From contig NC_083597.1 in NCBI RefSeq assembly GCF_020882245.1, forward strand, positions 2,824,581 to 2,888,580: a stretch of DNA of 64,000 nucleotides, read 5' to 3'. The notes beneath the pieces were generated by a model that saw only the letters and a program-made list of their open reading frames with translations, had not been told where the DNA came from and made no database searches. Source of the DNA: Rhopalosiphum padi. Lineage: Eukaryota > Arthropoda > Insecta > Hemiptera > Aphididae. Positions 51,201 to 63,950 of this stretch are shown here, in pieces. Position 1 is the stretch's first letter, and the number at the start of each line of letters is the position of its first letter. Made by a program: the position numbers and the translations under genes.

Positions 51201-52748
51201 ATAATAATATTTACTATTTTAATGATTTATAACTACAAACTTTTTAAACTAAAGCAATTATAACACGAAAGAAAGTTTTATTCATTATTTTTTTTATTTG
51301 ATTAATGAAATTTTATTTGTACATATTTTTAATAGTAAGTTTTTACTATAAATTTAAAATGATGCAACAGTTATAAAAAATGTTTTTGTTTTAAAATTGG
51401 TACATTTACAAACCATACACAACACATAAATTTACATATAATAAAAACCGAAGAAAGTTATAATTGAAATAGTTCTTTGAGCACTTTACATTAATTATTT
51501 ACATTTAAATAAATATAATTAAAAACTTATTATATTCAAACCAATATGATTAATTTACCGCTAATATCAAGAAACTTATGCTAAAATCAGTGAATAAATA
51601 TAATAAAATAATGCCTAGAATAAAATGTATAATGGCATTTTTTATCTTTTCAAAAAAATAAAAAATTGTTCTCTTTCTCTAACTAAGAAATTACACAGAT
51701 TGTTCATTGTTAATCTATTTAAACAATATTGCACAAACTATGACAAATTCTTAAACATGTATAACATTTACTCTTAATAACAAAGTAATCCAAGTTTTAA
51801 ATTAAAAAATTGTAACTAAGATAACAATATATTGTCCACAGATTAAGTAAGATTAATTATGTGTATTAGTATTTGTATCGAAGGAAAAAATAATTCTCCG
51901 ACATTATCTATATTTATATATTTAAAATAATATCTATTCATCAACATACAAATGTTGAGATTTATAATTTACATGTTATAGATCAAAATTTATATAATGA
52001 CCTTGATAGATTTTGTCACAGTTCATCTTCTGTGACCTTAGTAGTAAAGGGGATAAAAGATTATTGGCAATGATATTAGCTATTATTAAAATATTAAATA
52101 AAGCTGTTATACTCAAATTAGAATATAACGCAAATATATAAAAAGAATACAAATTATATATTATGTTGTATTTAAATGTTTCCAAACGAAAATATTTATA
52201 TTACAAAAACTGAAGTTTGTTTATAAAATTAATATTGTATTACCCCATTATGTAAGTGCACACTAAAAAAAAATTTTTGATTTATGTCCAACAATATTTA
52301 TATTTGAACTTTTGCACAGTTACATATTAGATGTAAAAAAAAAAAATAATAATAAGAAAATTCAAATATTTCAATTATGATCATCTAATAATTATTTCTA
52401 CTAAATATTATAACTTTATTATAACAAAAAAATATTAATAGCCCAATTATCTATTATTTGGGTTCAAGTAACTGAATATAATATTAACATTTTAGTTTTA
52501 CCTTTAAGTTAATTATTATAATATAATATCTGTGTACAATAAAAACAAAATTAATTAGACAGACATAAAATATCTGATCACGTTACATTTTGAGTGACAA
52601 CTGGTACCAATTTTTCTGGAATTAGAGATAGCTAAAAAAAAAAAAATATCTTGATTATGTTACATACGTGTATGTGTATATATTATCTAATTTAATTATA
52701 ATAAAATATGAAAAAAATTCCTAGTCCCACCTCCTCACCATTTAATAA
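48270..52748. other. Intergenic between Rer1 and the ABCG gene
   Basis: This is expected to hold the missing 5' end of the ABCG gene and the 3' UTR of Rer1. One possible minus-strand start exon is 50093-50128 (ATG, 12 codons, then donor GTATAT in phase 0), but no good acceptor in the right phase joins it to the exon at 48131. The rest is A+T-rich with nothing recognised apart from a TAGG repeat at 49791. Confidence 0.4.
49791..49812. repeat. (TAGG)n microsatellite
   Basis: Five TAGG units running into TACC. The same word recurs singly throughout the window. Confidence 0.9.
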
Positions 52749-55700
52749 TCATTTAGCTCTAATCACCTTTCCACTCTCATCATGACCTTGATATTTGGGC
52801 TTACTGTGAGTGAATGGTAAATATCTGTATCTGATCATATGCTGAAACATAGAAAATAAAATAACATGAGCTATATGAATATTTTTATATACAGTTAAGA
52901 GGACGTCGCACTCGCATGTGTTGATTATTAATTAATTATAAATATTAAATACAATTTTGAATATAACAACTTTAGATTCTAACGATGTGATCCTTTAATA
53001 GTTGTTATAGATGATAGCAACTGTACTTGTAAATTGTGTCTAAATTAATGTGTTGGGGCCATTGGTTTATTTAATTGTCATGTAAGACAGAGTATAATAT
53101 GTAATTTTAAAATACTTATTATAAAATAATATTGTACTCTAATTATTTCTTACCATTATTTGGCGTTTCATTGTTATACAAAATAGAACAATAAAGTATA
53201 AGACAAGAATAGGCCAAAATACAGGAACGTCAAAGAATTGGAAAAATGTCAAAAATATTGACAACAATGTAGATTTTATTACCGAATACCAAAATTTAAA
53301 TTCAGGTAATCGGCGAATAAATGGTCTGAATTCTTCATTTGCTCGTGTTGGCAACGATGGACCAGAATCATCTAAATTAACATACAATATTTTAGTTGTT
53401 TTAATATATTAATATTGCATTTTAAATAATAAATTATATCCAACGATAAAAAATTACCTTCAAACTCATCCATAGCTGGATCTATTTTTGGTGTAAGGAA
53501 TGCAATGAATAAATTTAAATGGTATATACCTAATGCATACGTAATTATATACCATCCCTAAAAATATAATTATTAACATTTCAATAAATTGTTAAATAAT
53601 AATAATAAATAATATAAGTATAATTAGTGCCGCAACTACACATTATGGGGCTGGTGTGCAAATCTTAATTTGGGGCCTAAATTTAAAAACAAAAAAAAAA
53701 CCTACTGTTAATAAAATATGATAGTTGGTGTTTATATTATGGAAGGTAATATTGTTATAAGGAATATATCAAAATTATTAAATTGTAATTTAATTGTGTC
53801 GTACAATGAAATATTAAATTCTCAATCCCCAAAATAAGCAAATATAATAATAATAATTTTAGAACCTATTCTATAAAATATAATATAATAAATATATATC
53901 CTATCTAATATAATAAGAGTATATTTTAGTATTTAACCTTCCAACAGCAAATATTTTTATGACAAACAATTTTTAACCACAGTAAATATATACATAAAAA
54001 TATTTTAGTGTTTATGCATATAAAATTAATTAAAATTGCAATATTACCTGTAGCATTATTATTCTTATCATAAATAAAAGAATAAATACAAGTGCTCCTA
54101 TCCATCTGGCTGTTCGAAATGGTGTGATGTCATCAAGAAATTTTTGAAGTTTCTGTAAAAACAATATCAATTAGATAAAAATGTTTTAATATTATGTACT
54201 GAAATGTATACAAAATTAATTGTTGTAAGTAAAATAAACTTGATCAAAATAATTATTTTAAACTAAAAATAAAAAATTATTCCATTAAATTTTCAAATAT
54301 TAACTTGTACATTATTCTAAATTTTGTTAAGGTGCAAAAATCTAGTTTAGAACCTACATAATCTTTTAATTTTTTTTTTTTTTTTGAAACAAATATACTA
54401 TTTGATTCTGAGAACAATACTGCAATAAGAATTGACCGGACAAACTTAATTTCAAAGTTATAACAATTTTAATTATAACGTTAGGTACATATTTTTACTC
54501 TTAGGTAAGAACACTGTCATGGTCCATGTACATTTTTAATTGAATCCTGTCATTTTTACAAAATAAAACAATTATAAGTTAAAAATCATTATTTCTAAAA
54601 ATATATTTTTACAATTTTTTTTTTAAATTAAATTTTATTTTTATATTTTTTGGCTCTGCTCCTCAGTGCATTACACAGAAGCAAGCAAATTACCAAGACT
54701 AGTCTCTAGTTGCACCCAAAATGCATTTGTTTTTAACCTGTGATTTACCTAAGGTGATTTTGCATATAAAATTGAGAGGTTTTCTTTTTAAATAATACAA
54801 ACAAACACTGAATATGATCATTACCACTAGACTAGAATCACCCACGTAAAATACAAATTAAAGCTATATATTTAATCATATAATAGATTGCAAAAATGTT
54901 AAAGTATTATACCTTAAAAAAATAATGATTTTTTTTGCATTATCATTTTTGAAACGTTGAAGTATCTGTTTTGAAAAAAAATTTGATTGGGTGCTAAATT
55001 AAATTTATTCTAAATTACTTAACATAGAAAACGAATTTTGATTAGAATTATTAATAAAATATTTTTGAATTTAAACAATGATTTTTAAAATTAAAGGTTT
55101 CTTATCAATTATAAATGTAAATAAACTTTTAATTTTTCATAAAGCAAAGAAATCTTGCCAAATTATTGTTTTTTTTTAAATTATATAAATATAAAACTAT
55201 TGTATGAAACAGTCACAGTCTTACAGTTATAATAGATAATAAATTCAATAATAAATGTTAACATACCTAATAAGAAAAAAAAATGTTGAATACATATTTC
55301 ACCTAACATAAATGATTTTGAACATGTATTATTAGCTATTACATACAAAAAAATTAAATTTTAACAAATAATATGTATTATATGTATAAAATGCAAGGTT
55401 ATTCTTAATTATTTAAAGAAAACAAATTTAAAATATTTTATATAATAATATTAAGTCTAATTAATACAATAAAATTTAGTTTAGTTATCTATCTACTCGT
55501 TAAGTTAAAAAAAAAAAAAAAAAAATACAAGAACTTGTAAATAGATTATAAATAAGTTGTTAACATACAAAATATTAATATACTAAATAAAACGTTTCTG
55601 TCTAATAATGTAATCATTTCAATACTTGATAATATTTATTTTTTGTTTATAAAGAAATGATTAGAAATATATATATATTTTTTCAAGTTTGCATTAAAGA

Positions 55701-55895
55701 ATATATTATACTAATCTTAAATAATCAAATTTATGAGATTCAAATCTTTAATAAAACCGTATTGTGTAATCCATACCTACTACATGATAAACATAAATTA
55801 TTATATAATACAATATTAATTACCTGAGATAAACGAAGAAAAGCCAATGAAACTGTGCTTTGCTGGGTATTTGAATCACTTGTAAAGTCTTGCAT
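52749..55895 (-). CDS. Rer1: Rer1, Golgi-to-ER retrieval receptor
   Basis: Four-pass membrane protein of the early Golgi that returns escaped ER membrane proteins and unassembled subunits via COPI vesicles. Minus-strand exons: 55824-55895 (ATG at 55893-55895), 54048-54152, 53458-53557, 53154-53371, 52749-52841 (stop TGA 52749-52751). They total 588 bases, giving 195 residues; the usual family length is about 196. Recognised blocks: FLDDITPFRTARWIGALVF (span 1 start), GWYIITYALGIYHLNLFIAF (span 2), the highly conserved cytosolic NEEFRPFIRRLPEFKFWYS, then FDVPVFWPILVLYFIVLFCI (spans 3-4), KRQIMHMIRYRYLPFTHSKP and the basic tail ending in AK. All splice phases match. A minus-strand acceptor at 55930-55931 shows that the 5' UTR continues in an upstream exon. 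The introns carry repeat fragments only. Confidence 0.97.
52896..53100. repeat. Decayed copy of the foldback element end
   Basis: TAAGAGGACGTCGCACTCGC closely resembles the arm terminus of the element at 19562-20010. CATGTAAGACAGAG near 53080 resembles CTTGTAAGACAGAG of its right arm. It lies in the last Rer1 intron. The far end is eroded. Confidence 0.45.
53630..53690. mobile_element. Possible hAT-type element end in a Rer1 intron
   Basis: AGTGCCGCAACTACAC followed by a GGGGC-rich strip resembles the terminal sequence of hAT-type elements. No matching second end was found nearby. Confidence 0.25.
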
Positions 55896-58800
55896 TTTAG
55901 ACTAGAAGTTTACTTCAAATTTATAACTTCTGTAACAAAAATAAATAAAAATTAAGTAATTTAAAAATATACATTATAAATAAGTATGTAGTTAGAAATA
56001 AATACTTAAAATTAAAATTAAAAAATTATTTCATTTATAATTTTTATAAAAATAGTTTAAAAAAAATTACTAATAAATTAATATTTAATAGCTTCTTGTA
56101 AATATAATAATAAAATTCCATAAGTTGACTGTAATAAATCTAGTTCAAAATCAGTGGCATATAAATTACATTGATAAAAATGGAATGGATAGGATTTTTC
56201 TATACTTAATACAGTTAATGCTCAGAGATCAAAGTTGTGTCCAATTGAAATGAATTATCAAACCAACTACTATAGTTATTACTCACTATGTTAACCACTG
56301 CCTTGTTGTGCTAACATGCCACATATTAATATAATTCAATCACAAAAAAAGTAACTGATGTCCTATCTATTAATTTATCATCTATGATTACCTCGTTAGG
56401 TAATTGTTTAACAATGAATAAACAATCATTTTAGTAGAAAATGTTTGACCTAATGGGACAATTTCCTCTGATAAATAGACACAAATAATGAACTTGAATG
56501 AACTAAATATAAGTTGTGGAAAAATTTTCAAAAAAATATTTTTGGTCCTAAAGAAAAGAATCTAGAATACAATACTGCACAGTATTTTTCACGTGAAATG
56601 ATTAAATACAATTTTTTTTTTAATTTTAGCCATAAACATATAAGTATTGGGCAAATACTCATAGGCGCAATTAGGGGGTGGGTGCTTAGGGTGTATTAGC
56701 ACCTTCAAATATGTTTTCATAATATCACATTCAGCAGCAATTCAAAGCTATGCTCGGAAAATGAAGAACTTAAGCAACTTCAGGTTTTTTTTTTATTAAA
56801 ATTAGGCCTACGTAAATACTTATAATTTAATAAATAAATCATATTTAAATATTGTAGAAGTTTAACAATTATTAAAAATTAAATATCAAGTATTAAAGAA
56901 TCATTGAATTAAAAACCCAAGCTATATTTAATGTTTAAATTAAATATTGAATACAATGGTATTTACTTTTATTCTTATATTATCATTTTCAAACAGTAAC
57001 AGTAACATTTTGTTTGATATTATAAGTATAATTCTTTAAAAAATAAATGAAATTGAGTTTTTTTATAAACTGTAGGTATAATTAACTGTAACTATAATAA
57101 TTAGAAGCTATTTTTAAAAGTTTTACTAGATACCTACATTTATAGATAACATTAAAAAATAAAAAATAAAATTATTACCTTCTTGAATAGTTAGCATATA
57201 AATCCCTAAATTTAATTATTATACAGTTTCCTTATAATTTTAATATTTTGTGTTATTTATTAAAATATTATATTTTGAGAAGTTTTTTCTTAGGGTTCAA
57301 ATTTTTTTCCGGAGTTCATTTTCAGGGAAGTTTTCTTGAGGTTTCTACTCTGATTACAAAAGCCAGCTATTAAGAACTCACTTGGACGGACGTGTACATA
57401 CCTTATATTTCAGTAATCTACAGTGTATATACTGTATTTATAAAAATCAACGCCAATTCAATAAGTCATAATCATACATAAATCATACTCACATATTTAT
57501 TGTTTAATGGTTATAACCTCGCGTTTATTTAATGCGAACATAGAACTCCAGTTTTCGTTTGGAAAACCATCATCCCGGTGCTGATAATTGGAATACACAA
57601 ATCAACAAATGCCTCCAATAATTAATTCCACATGCCTGACAAGGAGCGGTTAACCAGTGTCCCAGTGTTCACAATTAAACATATAATTACTCAGGACAAC
57701 GTTATATCATGTATATATATTTATAATTAAAACGGTATTGTAATTACTAATTAAGAACCAACTTATGAGATTGCTACGAGCGGTGGCAGTAGCCAGTCGG
57801 CAAGAATGAAGAAAGTAAAATTCGTTTAGGGCTGTTCGTCAATCGTCACTGATAACGTGATAATATTCCGGTTGCGTGGACTGTTGTGAGTGCATACAAC
57901 CACTGAACGAGTGACAGCTGGCGCACAATTTACTCCATGAAATAATTTTAATTTCAAATGGCGGCAATAAAAATTAATTGTACATCTTTATCTATTTATA
58001 CACGTCAATATATTTTGAAAATTGAATAATGAATACACAGCAGTACTTGATTTGGAAAAAAACTAGAAGGGAGACTCAGTGGATGTCGGATGAACGAGCG
58101 TTCTACACAAAATTCAATATCATATTACTGTGAGGAGCAAAGCCTCCCACATCACCTTCAGCCACCCATAATCCCCAAAAATCATTACATTTATTATATA
58201 AAAATATTTTATAATAAAGAAACACTTATTTATTTATTACACATCATCCAATGACATTATAATTTAAATTACGATTTATAAAGATACCTATGTAACATGT
58301 TATTATAATAACTCATCAATACGACAATACACCTACTAAAACTTATCATGTATTATTACCTATATATATATACACCAATACACCCATTTACATGAATACA
58401 GACATACAGATACAGTATTGTGCGACACAAACGTCGTCGAGAAACGATTTTATGGTATACAGCACAACCCGTGGTTGAAGATATAAGTATGACGTAAAAG
58501 TTAAGCAACTGAGAACAACAAAAATAATATACCTAATTAATACATATATAATGCACATCGACAAATGGGCTTCGAATCAAACGTATATTATATACGTGTA
58601 CATTAAAGCAATAACAATAGAATAAATATCACGCACATCGATTGGCGTCCGCGATCCTATGTGCGAAAATAAAAAAAATGTAAAAAAACGTCTGGAGGAC
58701 TGTTGTCGGCGGTCGTATGGCGAAAAAATCGTATAAACACACGGCTTGCAAAAGACGCAAACTACGCAAATACGAAAAGAACGGGTTGGAAAAACTCTGG

Positions 58801-59180
58801 AAAAGTCTTAAAATCCCGTGAAAAGTTTGTACATAATAAATAACTGTTTATTATTTTAACTTTTAATGTTTTGTCCGAGAGGGGGGATTTTTCCGTTCGG
58901 TGTGATGGGGGGAGATGTACGGATAAGGTTCTAGATCTTTTTTCTATGTTCTAGATTCTTCTTTTCTTTTTTATTATTATCATATTCATTATTCTTATTC
59001 TTAATCTTATTATTATTATTAATATTACTATTTTTATTATTATTATAATTATTTTATTCTCATAATAACTTTTATTTAAATTGTGCGTTTATCGGCGATT
59101 GCACTATTGGGGTTTCTACGGTTTCTTGCTATCTGTCACAGAACTCGATACCGGTCCTGTGTTATCGCTAATGAACTAGG
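55896..59180. other. 5' flank of Rer1 and intergenic sequence
   Basis: The Rer1 5' UTR acceptor is at 55930-55931. A minus-strand donor context (AAG/GTATGT) near 57404 could close an upstream non-coding exon, with a G+C-richer stretch at 57740-57960 as a possible promoter. No coding frame was found. From 58930 to 59060 the sequence is low-complexity TTA/TTC. Confidence 0.35.
56660..56813. mobile_element. CATAGGCG-ended small TIR element, copy B
   Basis: It starts CATAGGCGCAATTAGGGGG and ends AATTAGGCCTACGT. It is flanked by AAATACT at 56653-56659 and again at 56814-56820, a 7-bp direct repeat. Internal words match copy A at 40114-40283 in the same orientation. It is about 154 bp with no coding frame. 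The ends and duplication length suggest a hAT-related MITE. Confidence 0.75.
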
Positions 59181-59297
59181 TATAAAAGGCCCTGTGAAAC
59201 GACCAGCATTGACATTCACTGTCTTTCCTCCGTCGTAGCAAGACCCACCCGGGCAGACTTGCGCGATTAAGGAAGGCATCTGATGTCTATATTTTTT
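59181..59297 (+). ncRNA. Candidate small structured RNA gene (Pol III type-3 layout)
   Basis: TATAAAAGG begins at 59181. Thirty bases on, at 59211, begins GACATTCA, which pairs with TGATGTC at 59281-59287 (one bulge). Inside, TGTCTTTC pairs with GGAAGGCA (two G-U pairs), then TCG with CGA, and GCAAG with CTTGC, closing on a 15-base loop. All pairings were made by eye. A run of six T follows at 59292-59297. TATA at -30, a hairpin transcript of about 83 nt and an oligo-T stop is the plan of U6-type Pol III genes. I recognise no U6, U6atac, 7SK, RNase P/MRP or tRNA motif (no B box). A miRNA-like hairpin is the main alternative. Confidence 0.35.
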
Positions 59298-59470
59298 GTC
59301 AGAGATTTTTTGATTTTTAGCATATTTTATGTTGCCTGCACATTATATCGCTCTTACTCAAATTATTAAATAGTGATTTTATTCATACCTATATTCGTAG
59401 CTCTAACATTTCCTGAGCTCAAGCTCTGGTATGCACAAACAAAATTCGACCTTGGCTTTGTTCCGTGGCT

Positions 59471-59582
59471 TATATAAGTCTGGCACAGTTCGGGCGCAAG
59501 ATTGCCAGTGTTTGGTGTGTTGCGGTTGCGGGAACACTGATCGTCACGTCTGTATTAAGTATTTGTGTATTTTATTTTTTTT
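59471..59582 (+). ncRNA. Second, weaker TATA-hairpin-T-run unit
   Basis: TATATAAG at 59471-59478 is followed 28 bases later by a hairpin with perfect 7-bp arms, CAGTGTT (59506-59512) and AACACTG (59533-59539), then a T8 run at 59575-59582. The layout mimics the unit 290 bases upstream, but sequence similarity between the two is low. It could instead be a Pol II promoter with a first exon ending at the GTAAGT donor at 59646. Confidence 0.2.
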
Positions 59583-60547
59583 ATATATTCCCTTATTACG
59601 CGATAAACAGTCATCTGTAGGAATACATTATTCGTGAGTGTCCAAGTAAGTTTCCCAAACAGAACGTATATTCGTAAAAACCCCGCCGTTTCCCTGTGCG
59701 TTATCGACATTGTCGACACGCGCAGAGCTGCGACAGGTTACGTTCCGCAGAAATGACGATTCGCGCGTACGTCGGATCTAGTGAGCAGATGGCACAGTTC
59801 CAGTGACTCGTCAGAGTTCCGCGTTACGGGTGTATCGCTCTCGTTTGAGCTGCCCGTCTCGTGTGCCGCTGTAATGATCTGACAACGCGTGCGATTCGAT
59901 TCTGATCCGATTATTCGGTGGCTGTGACGTCGTTGAATGACATACGAATCTGTTCGAAATATTGTACACATTACGAAAACGTTAATTTTTTGTTTTGGTA
60001 GTGTTTATAAAATTGTCTATTATACGAGATCTTTTTTAGTTATACATATATCCAGGTTCATTTAGTTAAGTTTATTGTTTATAAACACCTAGTTATGAAT
60101 ATTTCTTTTTTTATAGATTTCCAAAAAAATTGAGCAATTAACTCAACTGTGGCCAATCGATGTTAAAAGCATATTAGTTGTTGAAAAAACATTCATAGAT
60201 TTGACATATTGACATCTTCTTCTTTTATATATTATTTTAATAAAAATGAAAAATAGTTACGTTCACAATATCTAGGATCGCAGTGGTCGCATAGAAAAAA
60301 GGTCTTGGTGTTGTCGCTGCAGCCTAACGATTGATTATATTAATTACCCATTATTATTAACCAATTTTTTTTTCATAGTCGATACAAATATACAAATATT
60401 ATGGCTATAATAGGTTATAGGTTATAGGTATATTTTGCATCAGAAAAAATTGATGATTTACAAAATTCATTACATCAAATGTTGCGTTTCCAGCGTTCCG
60501 TTTCAAATAAATAGAAGGGGTACACTAAAAAAAAAAATAAAAAAGAA

Positions 60548-60590
60548 GGCAGACTCCGTCCCTCCACGTCCGCCCACAAATCAAGCACTG
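60548..60590. mobile_element. hAT-type element end (solo)
   Basis: Read on the minus strand, it begins CAGTGCTTGATTTGTGGGCG and continues into a GGACGTGGAGGGACGGAG strip, the style of hAT termini. The partner end was not identified. Confidence 0.35.
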
Positions 60591-60752
60591 ATACACAGTG
60601 ATAAACTAATAACAAGCAAGCATTCAAATCTATGTATAAATAGAAACAAAATTATTGATAAAAATATTTAACCTTTTTGCACTTATACAGTCTTGCCTAC
60701 AATACATTATTATGCTTATTAGTTTAAATAGTTTTTAAATACATTAAATTAG

Positions 60753-61324
60753 CAAGGCTAGGGACTTATGGCATTTTAAATCATTAAGATACGCGCTTAA
60801 AAAAGTGTTTAAAAACATCACTATAAGCACTCAAATAAGCGTTTAAAAAGCTTAAATTTGAGCATAAATATTTAATCAAATTTTTTTACATGATATAGTA
60901 GGTACTAGACATAATTTGTAACTGTGCTAAAAATAATATAATTAATTATTACAAAAAATATTGAAACAAAATGATTGGGAAAAGTTTTTAACTAAAAAAT
61001 CAAAAAAAATAAATAAATCTTTATATTATAAAAAAATCAAAATTCACTTTCGAAACATTTTGCCTTATTGTTTATAGATTTCTCGAGGGATTTTCTGCAA
61101 AAAAAAACAATAAAAGTAGAAAAACTGGTCAAAAAATCAAAAATAATCACAAAAACTGGAAATAAGCATATTTGTAAAAAATTGTTAAAAAAAACAAAGA
61201 AAAAGCACTCAAATTTCATAATTGAATATTGTAATAATATAACATGACATATACTTCCATAGCATTCTGCTAAATTTTAAGTCAATATACAAAAATTAGC
61301 AAATGCTTTAAGTCCCGAGCCCTG
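60753..61324. mobile_element. hAT-like non-autonomous element with 8-bp target duplication
   Basis: The left end is CAAGGCTAGGGACTTATGGC. The right end, inverted, is CAGGGCTCGGGACTTAAAGC. Flanking octamers are TAAATTAG (60745-60752) and TTAATTAG (61325-61332), differing at one base. It is 572 bp; the interior is A-rich and repeats AAGCACTCAAA/GTTTAAAAA words, with no transposase frame. Confidence 0.75.
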
Positions 61325-63475
61325 TTAATTAGTAATAATTATTATTTATTACTATTATAATATAGCATATAATAATGTCCACTTCAAAGTACAAAATAAA
61401 AAACTAAACAATTCACATCCTAATAAATTTAATAAAAAAAAATACTTTAAAACCAATATTTGTAATTACATTTTAATTATTTACTAGATTTTAAGAGCAA
61501 AATGCATTAGTCTCCTCTCCTCTTGACCAGTATAATAAATATTTAAATTGTATAATTATACGAGAAGATATTGAGGAAAATTAGTTTTAAAAATATGCGT
61601 ATATAAGTATAAAATGTTTTCTGACATTATTTATTTATTGTTATTAATTCATAACTAATATCACATTATGATTTTTATAATATACACAAGCTTTAAAAAA
61701 CATACCACTAGACAGTCTAAACTATAATTGTTTTAAAATACCATAACTAAATAGCAAATACATACTAATTGCTTCTTGCCATTACGATTTTTGAATTGCA
61801 ATACCTACCTACATTTAGGTAGTTAACTATTAATTGATTTTCTCGTTCAATTTAAAAACAATTATTCCACGATGACATACTTTTATACTATTAAATTAGA
61901 TTATTATATATTTGGCTAGTTATAACCTTAAAATAGTAGCAATATAGGTAGTACATATAACAGTTATAACAATTCATATAACTACATAGTACATATATAT
62001 TTTTATAATATAATTTATTAAGAAAATATCGGTACCCCCCTCTCTCTCTCTCCCTCTAACCCACGGACAACATAAAAAATTTAGCAGAATCAACTTTGTG
62101 TTGTAAGCTTAGTATTAGAGACTAAGTGAATTGTCAAACTGTCAAATTTAAATTTAAAAACAATATCTGTGTTTTTACGTTAGCTATTTCATTTTATGTT
62201 AAATACTCGTGGTTATTTTATTAATTATTAGGTAAGTACCTACTACCTATGTAAAATGTTAAAATGTAAAATATCGTTAAAAAACCAAAATTAAGTTCAC
62301 AGATATCGTTCTTCACTTCAGATTTGGTAATTAGTCAATTCACTTAAATACTAAAACTAGAGTTGATTTTGATAAAAAAAAAAAAAATAATGCATTGCGC
62401 GTGGATCAGGGAGAAAAACGTATAGTGAGCGCTAAGCTGTTCTTCACTATAATCCTCTTACACATTTGATAAAATATATTATATTTATGTACTTACCTAT
62501 TTATTAATAATATACTAATTAGTAATTTTATACTAATAACCTATATTTATGAATAGGTAATCATAATAATTTATTATTTTGACAAAATCAACAAATGTTA
62601 TCAATTATTATTATATTAATAGGTATTAGATACTACGAAATTGGTATTACTCTAAACTCTAAAGTCTAAATATTACCATGGCATTTAAAATTATATGCCT
62701 ATATTATGAATTAGATTTAAATAGGGTACTATAAGATTTTTAGTATCATAAATAGTTAATAATATTAAAGGTACCATTTAACTATATTACTAGGATAGAT
62801 GCACGAAATCTACGTGGAAAATAAACGTGGAGTGAAATAGTTAAATAAAATATTATTGTGTATTCTAGCTATTCTTATAGGTGTGATAAGGGCTAAGAAC
62901 GACACGAAATAAATTGTCTTGTTATTATTTTGTTAGGTTTTATGTGGTATATGCTGCCAGTATAATAATACTGATATTACAAAATATAGTCATTAGACCA
63001 TCCTACGACTGCATACAATCCCTGGCATTTCAATAAATAATAATTAAATAATGATACAAAAAATACAGTGTTCTTAGTCATTACTCATTTTATAACATTA
63101 ACTGTTTTTGTAACAATATAATACAAATATAATTATTATTATATGATTGGTCGTTGTTTTATTGATTTTCGTTGTCAAATTGTCTGCCGCGTTGAATATA
63201 TCATAATAATAAATAATTTAGGTAAAATACATTTTCTGTATTATGTACACAATATTATACTGTACATATAGAACAGTGATGTTTTCATAATGACGGTATT
63301 ATCATAACATTCATAACTAATAAGATACCTCATGGATAGGTACAAGTATTAATAAATAAATAATATATAATTATAATATAATTAGACACAATAACATTGT
63401 AGGTACCTATACAAATTATCGAAGTATTAAGTGAAATTGAAAAAAAAAATTATGTAACGATTGAATTGCTTTTAG
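61325..63475. other. A+T-rich sequence, nothing recognised
   Basis: No coding exon or element with definable ends. A CT-rich run is at 62038-62058. Confidence 0.5.
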
Positions 63476-63574
63476 ATTCAAGCTTATATTTCAGGTTCAG
63501 ACTATTGGGATAACAACTTATACTGTGGTCTGACGAGAGACAGAATGTATTTTCAATCCGCGGTTTCTGAAATT
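63476..63574 (+). CDS. Possible internal coding exon of an unidentified gene
   Basis: An acceptor TTGCTTTTAG precedes, and a donor GTGAGT follows, a 99-base block that is open in one frame (33 codons). It contains SDYWDNNLYCGLTRDRMYFQ and ends SAVSEI. The composition is more protein-like than other short frames nearby, and the in-frame TAG just upstream falls within the acceptor. I do not recognise the family, and no partner exon was found within the window. It may be chance. Confidence 0.28.
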
Positions 63575-63950
63575 GTGAGTAATATAATATGATTTTAAAC
63601 AATGCGTCGCGCCGTAAACGAAATCAAAATGAATCTATAATATTTTACGCTGTGCAGAGTTAAATACGGAAACTGGTAACAGCTGCAACGGTAATATCGT
63701 AGCATTCGTTAGCAAGTACCTGGTAGAACTAAGAGGAGTGTCTGCTATAATAATGGGTGTACTTTATTTTTATGAGTAAATCAGATTTAGGATATATAAT
63801 GTATCTTTTTATATATTATACAAAAATTTTGTGTACGACAGGTGTGTCTGCAATGCACTCCGAAACTACACAACCGATTTTTATGAAACTGATTAATTTG
63901 TATGATTTGGTTTCCATATGATCTCATTATTACCTCTTCGTTATTTGTTT

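Noticed and set aside
57740..57960. Possible coding exon near the Rer1 5' flank
   Set aside because: No long frame on either strand; Rer1 is already complete from its ATG at 55895, so this is at most promoter or 5' UTR.
59738..59971. 77-codon minus-strand open frame in a G+C-richer block
   Set aside because: No family features and no splice context; the block is better described as regulatory or non-coding.
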